Source: Bradyrhizobium altum (GTDB lineage Bacteria; Pseudomonadota; Alphaproteobacteria; Rhizobiales; Xanthobacteraceae). From it: DNA of 43,716 bases. The translations under genes were made by a program, and so were the position numbers. Of the stretch, positions 9,089 to 15,272 are shown in pieces. Under the pieces are notes generated by a model. It did not search any database, was not told the DNA's origin, and saw nothing but the letters and a program-made list of their open reading frames with translations. The stretch lies in NCBI RefSeq assembly GCF_020889705.1, contig NZ_JACMYP010000039.1:1-43716 (forward strand). Direction: 5' to 3'. Positions within the stretch are counted from its first letter, which is position 1. Each line of letters begins with the position of its first letter.

Positions 9089-9769
9089 TCAATGCCGCGA
9101 CCGCGTCGGCGGCTGTGTCAGCCGGTAGCGACCGCGCTGGCAGCTGACTGTGCCGACTTTGCGGAGCTTTTGCATAGCGCGTGTCACCGTGATCCGGGAG
9201 GCGCCAATCAGATTGGCGATTTGCTGATGAGTGAGCAGAACATCGGGCAGTTCCGGCAAGGCAATCTGCGAGAGAAGCTCTGCAATGCGGTCTTCAGGAG
9301 AAGCCTGCGCGAGCTGGACGAGGCGACCGGCGAGTGTACGTTGCTTCAGTGCGGTGGCGTGCGCAAGCAGGGATGCAAGCTTCGCGTCGGCCGAAATCAA
9401 TTTGAGGAGCTCCTTGCCTGCTATCGGGAGTACATCGGTGGCTTCGATGGCGCTGGCACTGGAAAAGCGTGGTAGACCGTCGAACGCGGCGCCCTCGCCG
9501 CAGAGTGCGCCGGGACCAACGATGTCAATCAACAGCTCCTGCCCGGCTTGTCCAATCATGGTGATACCGAGGCGGCCCGATACCACCACATAGGCATGCG
9601 TCCCCGCGTCGCCTTGGCGGTAGACGGATTGTCCTTTAGCTATCTTCCGAAGAGAGAGATTCGGAGCAATTTCGACCAGTCGCTCCAACATCGATCTGGG
9701 AACGCGCAAGGTCTCGCTGACCTTGGAGCGGCTGGCTTTTGCGCAGGCGTTCGATCGAGTCCTTGGCAT
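9089..9769 (-). CDS. Crp/Fnr family transcriptional regulator (first of two)
   Basis: This protein of about 226 residues has an N-terminal cyclic-nucleotide-binding-like beta roll (YRQGDAGTHAYVVVSGRLGI, then GALCGEGAAFDGLPRFSSAS), a dimer helix and a C-terminal winged HTH (LTHQQIANLIGASRITVTRA). There is no N-terminal Cys cluster, so it is not an Fe-S FNR. Members such as HbaR of Rhodopseudomonas control aromatic acid degradation, and I expect a similar role here. The recognition helix (SRITVTR) is nearly the same as that of the second regulator at 11646-12311. The start is uncertain: an upstream GTG at 9814 is possible. Its stop is 104 bases before the HpaD-like start, in the same direction. 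Confidence 0.88.
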   Translation of the reverse strand: MPRTRSNACAKASRSKVSETLRVPRSMLERLVEIAPNLSLRKIAKGQSVYRQGDAGTHAYVVVSGRLGITMIGQAGQELLIDIVGPGALCGEGAAFDGLPRFSSASAIEATDVLPIAGKELLKLISADAKLASLLAHATALKQRTLAGRLVQLAQASPEDRIAELLSQIALPELPDVLLTHQQIANLIGASRITVTRAMQKLRKVGTVSCQRGRYRLTQPPTRSRH

Positions 9770-9826
9770 CGGGATCCCCGACAGCGTCGGCTTCCAATAA
9801 GCGGAAAACCTCACTTAGAGAAAAAT

Positions 9827-9850
9827 GGTCGGGGCCTTGCGGCCCCGACC
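9827..9850 (-). terminator. Rho-independent terminator
   Basis: A perfect ten-base-pair stem (GGTCGGGGCC / GGCCCCGACC) with a TTGC loop is followed on the minus strand by ATTTTTCT. It lies about 30 bases after the RidA stop at 9881, so it should end the unit 11539-9881 and separate it from the regulator gene at 9089-9769. Confidence 0.85.
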
Positions 9851-9880
9851 CAGTCTGGGAGGAAACGTTGTCGGCTTCGC

Positions 9881-10294
9881 CTAGTTGCGCGCAACGGCAA
9901 CCGCCTTGATTTCGATGATGAGACCAGGACGTGCGAGACCGGCGATGTCGAGAATGGTCCAGGTCGGAAATGGGGCCGGCACATACTTTTCTTTGACCTT
10001 CATGAAGTCAGCCAAATGCGAGGTCAGCCCGACATGATACGAGACGAGCTCGACCAGGTCGCCCATCTGACCGCCAGCCTCTTCGAGGACGAGCTTGAGC
10101 CGTTCGAACGCATTGACGAACTGCTGCTCGGGCTTGTCCGGCATCGATCCATCGGGATTGAGGCCGATCTGTCCCGCGATGAAAATCAAGCCGCCGGCCT
10201 TCACAGCGGAGGAGTATTGAAATTTATCGAAAATGGAACCGCCGCCCGCGGCAGCGAACATCGGGTTCTTTGAGCTATAGGTCGTCTTTGTCAT
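9881..10294 (-). CDS. RidA family protein lacking the canonical substrate Arg
   Basis: The 137-residue protein has the RidA fold: GLIFIAGQIGLNPDGS, a central FVNAFERLKLVLEEAGG helix, and TILDIAGLARPGLIIEI near the C-terminus. At the site of E. coli Arg105 it has W112 (FPTWTILDI), so it is unlikely to bind a carboxylated imine in the usual way and may be a structural or different-substrate member. The frame extends to 10315, but the ATG at 10294 (MTKTTYSSKN) is the likely start. It is 21 bases downstream of the monooxygenase stop and is probably cotranscribed with it, with a strong terminator behind. Confidence 0.87.
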   Translation of the reverse strand: MTKTTYSSKNPMFAAAGGGSIFDKFQYSSAVKAGGLIFIAGQIGLNPDGSMPDKPEQQFVNAFERLKLVLEEAGGQMGDLVELVSYHVGLTSHLADFMKVKEKYVPAPFPTWTILDIAGLARPGLIIEIKAVAVARN

Positions 10295-10315
10295 GAGGGA
10301 TCCTTTCCTAGTCAA

Positions 10316-11539
10316 TTAGAGGCGCGTTCCTGGAGAAAGCTCGAGACCCAACAGCAACCGGCCATACGCCTCGGCGATCGGCTCGGGCTGCAGCAAGAAA
10401 TGCGAGCTCATGGCGTGGATATCGCGGAACAGACGCTCAATCCGCGTGCCCTCGGGGAGCATCGACCCGCCGAGAGACGCGAATAGACGCTGTGCAGACG
10501 TTAATGCTTGACGAGATGCGATGGCCACTTTCGTGCGGCTAAGTCCGCGTTCCTCAAGCGACAGCGTCCCGCTCTGGAGAATCTGCTCTTCGATCGCAGC
10601 CGTCTCGGAAAGCAGGAAGTCTCGCAAGAAGCTCATGGTGGCGGAGCTCGTTCCTGCGTCGACCTGGGCGATCTTGTCGTTGATTTGCGCTTGCTGATTG
10701 CCCGAGCTGACGCGAGCGCGAATAATCTTGATGCTTTCCTCGCTGCAAGCGGTCGCTACGCCAAGCGTCGGAGCCAAGACCGACATTGCGTTGGCCGTAT
10801 TCAATGGGAAGTCGTACACAGGCTCGGTGTTCGGGCAGGTCGGGTGCTTCTTCCCGGCCTGCAATTCGGCCCAATTCATGAAGCGATGAGACGGAACGAA
10901 TGTCTTTCCGAGGGTGATGTTCTTGCTGCCGGTGCCGCGCATGCCCATCACGCGCCAGCTTTGGTGATCGATCGTAAATTCGGATTGCGGGACGAGCACG
11001 ACGTGAGGCGCGGGCCCATCGCCTTGTCCGGGAATATTGATAAGAAGGCCCAGCCAATCCGAAACGTCGACGCCGGAGGCGTACCTCCAACGCCCACTCA
11101 GGACAATGCCGCCTTCCGCCGGCTCGATCTTTATGTCCTGTCCCACGCCGCCCGTCAGCATGGGAACGATCGGAGATACGCCCGGCGCGAAGAGTTCCTT
11201 CTGCGCTTCAGCAGAAAATTTGCCGAGCATAATAATATTCGCGCTGGTGAGTCCGGCAAGCCAGGCGCTGGACGAACACCCCTTGGCGACGTGGAAGGTT
11301 GCTTCCCAGGCGAACCGGGGCGAGACGCCAAATCCGCCAAAGCGCGAAGGACGCATCAGGTCGAACAGCCTTGTGTCAAAAAGGCGTTCGGCGACATCGT
11401 CGGGGATCCGCCGCGCCTCTTCGACCCGCGCCGCCTGCTCGCTGAGCCACGGCACAAGGGCGGCCGTCTTTTCGACGGCCATTTCCGCCCCGCGCACGTC
11501 CGAATCCACCTCGTCGGCGGTCCGTTGAGCTAAACCCAT
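10316..11539 (-). CDS. Group D flavin-dependent monooxygenase, oxygenase component (4-hydroxyphenylacetate 3-hydroxylase C2-like)
   Basis: The 407-residue protein has the acyl-CoA-dehydrogenase fold used by two-component oxygenases such as Acinetobacter C2 of 4-hydroxyphenylacetate 3-hydroxylase and HsaA. Visible landmarks are GGFGVSPRFAWEATFHVAKG at the N-terminus, SWRVMGMRGTGSKNI in the middle and the C-terminal helix with LFASLGGSMLPEGTRIERLFRD. These enzymes take reduced flavin from a partner reductase, and a gene for one lies at 12317-12847. The likely reaction is ortho-hydroxylation of a phenol to the catechol used by the HpaD-like enzyme. Earlier ATGs exist, but the one at 11539 has a strong GGAGG eight bases upstream. 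The substrate is inferred from context. Confidence 0.88.
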   Translation of the reverse strand: MGLAQRTADEVDSDVRGAEMAVEKTAALVPWLSEQAARVEEARRIPDDVAERLFDTRLFDLMRPSRFGGFGVSPRFAWEATFHVAKGCSSSAWLAGLTSANIIMLGKFSAEAQKELFAPGVSPIVPMLTGGVGQDIKIEPAEGGIVLSGRWRYASGVDVSDWLGLLINIPGQGDGPAPHVVLVPQSEFTIDHQSWRVMGMRGTGSKNITLGKTFVPSHRFMNWAELQAGKKHPTCPNTEPVYDFPLNTANAMSVLAPTLGVATACSEESIKIIRARVSSGNQQAQINDKIAQVDAGTSSATMSFLRDFLLSETAAIEEQILQSGTLSLEERGLSRTKVAIASRQALTSAQRLFASLGGSMLPEGTRIERLFRDIHAMSSHFLLQPEPIAEAYGRLLLGLELSPGTRL

Positions 11540-11601
11540 TGCGATTGCCTCCTCTGGCGCTATCATCGACCTTGGCCTACCGTGCACCGTTCGTGGCGCG
11601 C

Positions 11602-11617
11602 TGTATCGCCGGATACG
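11602..11617. promoter_or_regulatory. Candidate Crp/Fnr operator between divergent monooxygenase and regulator genes
   Basis: TGTATC-GCCG-GATACG is a dyad with one mismatch at the outermost base. Its centre is 70.5 bases before the monooxygenase ATG at 11539 and about 37 bases before the regulator start at 11646, so one site could activate the first and control the second. Confidence 0.65.
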
Positions 11618-11645
11618 ACCGGGTCATTCCTTCGAAAAATGAGCG

Positions 11646-12311
11646 GTGAGAATGACAAAAAAAGCCACTGCCACTTGGCGGATGACGGACGCCCTCGCAG
11701 CCAAACTGGTATCCTTCGAGGGCAAAGTGCGGGCTCGCCGATTTGCCGAAGGAGAACAGCTCTATCGGCAAGACGAGATCAATACTTGCTTCTATTTCAT
11801 CAAGTCGGGATTGGTGCAGGTATCGATATTCAGAAGAGACGGCACCGAAGTGGTTCTCGAGAACATGGGCCCGAATGCGCTATGTGGAGAAGGGTCTGCT
11901 TTCGATGGTCTGCCTCGTTTTTCGACCGCGGTGGCCGTTGAGCCAACGGAAGCGCTCGAGTTCGACACTGCCCGCATAGAATCCTTGATGCGAGCTGATC
12001 CTGAATTGGCGCTGGCTATGCTGCGGCTGACCAGCCTTAAGCAACGTATTCTCGCATTGCGACTCGAGCATTTGGTGTCAAATGACCCAGAGGATCGGAT
12101 ACTGGAACTACTCCGTCGGCTGAGCCAGATGTTTGCAATCGATCACGAACGCGGACGCAAGATCATCACGCACTTGACCCACGAGCAGATCGCCTCGATG
12201 ACCGGCACGTCTCGCGTCACTGTCACTCGAACGATGGGCAGGCTCCGCGAGAAGGGAATGCTGTTCATCGAAGACGGCTTTACGATACTTGCTAACGAAG
12301 TGGACAGCTGA
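11646..12311 (+). CDS. Crp/Fnr family transcriptional regulator (second of two)
   Basis: This protein of about 221 residues is a paralogue of the one at 9089-9769: FAEGEQLYRQDEINTCFYFI and NALCGEGSAFDGLPRFSTAV in the beta roll, then a winged HTH with LTHEQIASMTGTSRVTVTRT. The recognition helix SRVTVTR differs from the SRETVGR of E. coli Crp at the base-contacting Glu, so its site should differ from TGTGA. It is divergent from the monooxygenase gene with the dyad at 11602-11617 in between, the standard place for a self-regulated activator. The start may be GTG at 11646 or ATG at 11652; neither has a well-spaced ribosome binding site. Its stop is six bases from the flavin reductase stop on the other strand. 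Confidence 0.88.
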   Translation: MRMTKKATATWRMTDALAAKLVSFEGKVRARRFAEGEQLYRQDEINTCFYFIKSGLVQVSIFRRDGTEVVLENMGPNALCGEGSAFDGLPRFSTAVAVEPTEALEFDTARIESLMRADPELALAMLRLTSLKQRILALRLEHLVSNDPEDRILELLRRLSQMFAIDHERGRKIITHLTHEQIASMTGTSRVTVTRTMGRLREKGMLFIEDGFTILANEVDS

Positions 12312-12316
12312 AATTT

Positions 12317-12847
12317 CTAGCCCGTCCACCAAAGGTCCTCGGTTCGTGGAACGTTAGCTACGTCGCCATCCTCATACGGCAAGCGAGCATACTTTCCTCC
12401 GTGATAGAGGAGAGGGGTTGCAGCGGTCTCGGGGCCGAACATTTCGTCGATCTGGCCAATAAGGATTCGATGATCGCCGCCGGGGTAATCGTCAACGAGT
12501 CGGCAACGGAAGACTGCGTTTGCATCGTCGATCCAAGGTACGCCGCGGCTTTCGCGCCAGGACCAGGTAGGACTCGTCAGAGGTCGGCCAGCATGATGCA
12601 TGGAGACGTCCTGCTGATGACCTGCCAATATGTTCACCGAAAAAGCACCAACCGTCGCGATCCGTTTTGCCGTAGCGCTAGTCAAAGATGCACAGAACAG
12701 GAGCAGCGGTGGATCCAGACTTACCGGTGTCAGCGAATTGACGGTCATGCCTGCCGGGCCGTTTTCGCCATCGACTGCGATCAGCGTGACACCGGTCGTC
12801 AGGCGTCGGAATAGTCTGCGAAAATCTTCAGCCTTGTTGCCATTCAT
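12317..12847 (-). CDS. Flavin reductase, probable partner of the two-component monooxygenase
   Basis: The 176-residue protein covers the flavin reductase-like FMN-binding domain typical of HpaC/HsaB/NmoB proteins. FRRLFRRLTTGVTLIAVDGE opens it, MTVNSLTPVSLDPPLLLFC is the flavin-binding segment and HRILIGQIDEMF lies near the end. Such enzymes reduce free FMN or FAD with NAD(P)H and hand it to the oxygenase. The Acinetobacter C1 partner is much longer, with a regulatory MarR-like domain, so this is the short form. It is divergent from the large transporter operon, with the operator array at 12914-12970 between them, which would allow joint induction. Confidence 0.88.
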   Translation of the reverse strand: MNGNKAEDFRRLFRRLTTGVTLIAVDGENGPAGMTVNSLTPVSLDPPLLLFCASLTSATAKRIATVGAFSVNILAGHQQDVSMHHAGRPLTSPTWSWRESRGVPWIDDANAVFRCRLVDDYPGGDHRILIGQIDEMFGPETAATPLLYHGGKYARLPYEDGDVANVPRTEDLWWTG

Positions 12848-12913
12848 TTGGGCGGCTCTTCGGGTTGGTGAGTTGACAGAAGAGCACGACTACCCGTTGA
12901 AAAACTGCGCGGC

Positions 12914-12970
12914 TGTATCTGGCAGCACATAGTCGTAGATGTATCGATCGTGGATGTATCCGTAGATACA
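12914..12970. promoter_or_regulatory. Candidate Crp/Fnr operator array
   Basis: A perfect dyad TGTATC-CGTA-GATACA occupies 12955-12970. Two further TGTATC half sites stand at 12914-12919 and 12940-12945, and GATGTATC is repeated with a 15-base period (12938 and 12953). The dyad centre is 67.5 bases before the ATG at 13030 and 115 bases before the flavin reductase start. It matches the dyads at 9042 and 11602. Confidence 0.7.
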
Positions 12971-13029
12971 GCCCCTGGAATGCGGCCGGTGTCACTTTGT
13001 GACGGTCAGCAGCAACCCCGAGGGATTTC

Positions 13030-14238
13030 ATGACCAAGACCGTGACGCGTGGCCGCATCGCAACAAGCTTATGCGGGTTCATTTCCGCAAGCTCTATCGC
13101 TCTTGCCTGTGCCCAGCCTGGGTTTGCCCAGGACAAGCCTGAGCTGCGCATCGCGGCAATCGTCTCGGTGACGGGAGCAGCATCTGCGTTGGGGGCTCCT
13201 GAGCGGAGCGCGGTCGAATTGTTCGACAAGACCTGGTCGACGCGCACTGATCTGCCCTTCAAGGTCAAGGTCATTTCGTATGACGATGGCTCCGATCCGA
13301 CGAAGGCCGTCAGCCTAACGCGGAAGGCGATCGAGGAAGACAAGGCTCATGTCGTCGTCTGCTGCACCACCACGCCGAGTTCGATGGCGATCCTGGACAC
13401 GGTCAAGGCGGCGAAGATTACCATGATTTCGATGGCCTCGAACGCGGCAATCGTTGAGCCTGCCAGCGAACGCCCGTTCACGTTCAAGACGCCGACGTCC
13501 GACAAGCTGATGCTTCAACGCACGCTCAATTACATGAAGCGCCAGGGTATCAAGAAGATCGGCTTCTTCGGTCTTGAAGATGCCTATGGCGAGGGTGGCC
13601 TGAAGGAGTTGCAACCTGTAGCCAAGGAAGTCGGGATCGAGCTTGCCGCAACCGAGCGCTTTGCGCGGCAAGATACCAACTTCACGCCGCAGGCGCTGCG
13701 CCTCAAGCAGGCGGGTCTCGATGCAGTCTACATCCACGCGATACCGCCGTCCGCGGATCTTGCTCACGAGGCGCTCAAGCGGGTTGGCTACACTGGCCCA
13801 ATTTACCATGGAGCTGGTTCGTCGATTAACGCGTTCGTCGATATTGCAAAGGCGAACGTCGAGGGCGCGATCGTCGGCGTCGGGGCGCTCAATGTCTACG
13901 ACCAGATTGCCACGGACAATCCGCTTCGTCCCGTCCTTGCCAAATTCGCTGAGCTGTATGACGGGGCTTACGGAAAGGGCAAGGTCGACTTGTTCGCTGG
14001 TCAGTCCTGGGATGCCATGCTGCTTGCCGTGAATGCTTACCAGCACATGGCGGAAGCCAAGACCGACGACCTCGCCGCTACCCGCATCGCGATCAAGAAC
14101 GCGATGGAACAAACACGCGAATGGCCCGGCGTGAATGGCGTCTTCAACGTCACACCGACCGACCATCTCGGATTGGATAAGCGGTCCACCTTCCTGTCGC
14201 AAATCAAGGGCGGACGTTTCGTCCTGATCGAGGAATAA
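13030..14238 (+). CDS. ABC transporter substrate-binding protein, branched-chain amino acid/amide (LivK) type
   Basis: The 402-residue precursor has a Sec signal peptide of about 34 residues (SASSIALACAQPGFAQ at its end), followed by a periplasmic binding fold of type I: LRIAAIVSVTGAASALGAPE, then KKIGFFGLEDAYGEGGLKEL and the AVYIHAIPPSADLAHEALKR strand-helix. It is the first gene of the operon and would deliver the ligand to the permeases encoded next. Liv-type receptors in soil alphaproteobacteria often bind aromatic acids or amides; with an amidase and ring-cleavage genes around it, an aromatic ligand is likely but not shown. Confidence 0.92.
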   Translation: MTKTVTRGRIATSLCGFISASSIALACAQPGFAQDKPELRIAAIVSVTGAASALGAPERSAVELFDKTWSTRTDLPFKVKVISYDDGSDPTKAVSLTRKAIEEDKAHVVVCCTTTPSSMAILDTVKAAKITMISMASNAAIVEPASERPFTFKTPTSDKLMLQRTLNYMKRQGIKKIGFFGLEDAYGEGGLKELQPVAKEVGIELAATERFARQDTNFTPQALRLKQAGLDAVYIHAIPPSADLAHEALKRVGYTGPIYHGAGSSINAFVDIAKANVEGAIVGVGALNVYDQIATDNPLRPVLAKFAELYDGAYGKGKVDLFAGQSWDAMLLAVNAYQHMAEAKTDDLAATRIAIKNAMEQTREWPGVNGVFNVTPTDHLGLDKRSTFLSQIKGGRFVLIEE

Positions 14239-14241
14239 ACA

Positions 14242-15270
14242 TTGTTCGACACGCTCCTATTCTTGCTCGTGGACGGCATCACCAATGGTGCCGTCTACGG
14301 TCTTGTCGCGCTCAGCCTCATTGTAATCTATACAGTGACGCGGGTGGTGAATATCGCCCAGGGCGAATACGTAACGTTGGGAGCGCTGTCGTTTTCGAGC
14401 GCGCTTTCGGGATCGTTCAATCTGTTCAGTTGGCTTGTCGCGGGCGGTCTGGCGGCATTCGCGCTGCTTGACTTGGCGGATCGGCGCCTGTTGAGCTCGG
14501 TCAGGATCCGCATTTTGTTGATCCGTTCGGTTTGGATTGCCGGCGTCCTTCTCACGGCATTTGCGGCGCACAAGTTTCCGGGATCATACTGGCTCGCTGT
14601 GTTGGCCGCGCTTGCCGCGACCGTTTCTCTCGGGACGCTGACCTACCGGTTGACGGTGGAGCCGGTCTCGGGCGCATCGCCGATCGTGCTGCTCATCGTC
14701 AGCGTCGGCGTGTACATGGTGTTTCACGGCGTGGCGGTCTTGATTTGGGGCGCGGAGCCGCAATCGGTACCGCCGGTCGTCGACGGCGGAGTGTCGCTGG
14801 GACCGGTCTTCATCACCTACCAAAGCCTCTGGATCTGCGGCTTTGCTGTTTTGGCGATGGCAGGCTTGTACATGTTCTCCGAGAGAACGCTCATCGGTCA
14901 GGCCCTACAAGCAACCGCGGTCAATAGAGTAGGGGCTCAACTGTGTGGCATCCCTGTCCGGTTCGCCGGGCAGCTCAGCTTTGCCATCGGGGCCGGGTTT
15001 AGTGCTGTTTCAGGACTGTTGCTGGCTCCGCTCATCACCGCGAATTATGACATGGGTTTTCCGATCGGCTTGAAGGGATTTGTTGCCGCAGCACTCGGTG
15101 GCATCGTTGAATACCCGACGGCGCTGGTCGGCGTAGTGCTGGTTGGTCTTACCGAGTCCTTCTCGGCATTCCAGATCAGCGCGTTCAGAGACGTCATCGT
15201 CTTTCTGATGGTGATACCGATCCTTCTTTGGCGAAACGCTGTTCGTCCGCCAGAAGCACACGAGCATTGA
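14242..15270 (+). CDS. ABC transporter permease, LivH type
   Basis: The 342-residue inner-membrane protein begins LVDGITNGAVYGLVALSLIV, the standard LivH opening, and keeps the EYVTLGALS motif. It has about eight to nine membrane segments and an insertion around residues 80-120 that makes it longer than the usual 290 residues. The start is a TTG at 14242, three bases after the binding protein stop, with GAGG about ten bases upstream. It pairs with the fused LivM-LivG encoded next. Confidence 0.9.
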   Translation: MFDTLLFLLVDGITNGAVYGLVALSLIVIYTVTRVVNIAQGEYVTLGALSFSSALSGSFNLFSWLVAGGLAAFALLDLADRRLLSSVRIRILLIRSVWIAGVLLTAFAAHKFPGSYWLAVLAALAATVSLGTLTYRLTVEPVSGASPIVLLIVSVGVYMVFHGVAVLIWGAEPQSVPPVVDGGVSLGPVFITYQSLWICGFAVLAMAGLYMFSERTLIGQALQATAVNRVGAQLCGIPVRFAGQLSFAIGAGFSAVSGLLLAPLITANYDMGFPIGLKGFVAAALGGIVEYPTALVGVVLVGLTESFSAFQISAFRDVIVFLMVIPILLWRNAVRPPEAHEH

Positions 15271-15272
15271 TC

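Noticed and set aside
10508..11533. Open frame of 341 codons on the plus strand
   Set aside because: Antisense to the flavin monooxygenase gene; no domain, and the other strand is well supported.
13315..14202. Open frame of 295 codons on the minus strand
   Set aside because: Antisense to the LivK-like binding protein, with no recognisable domain.
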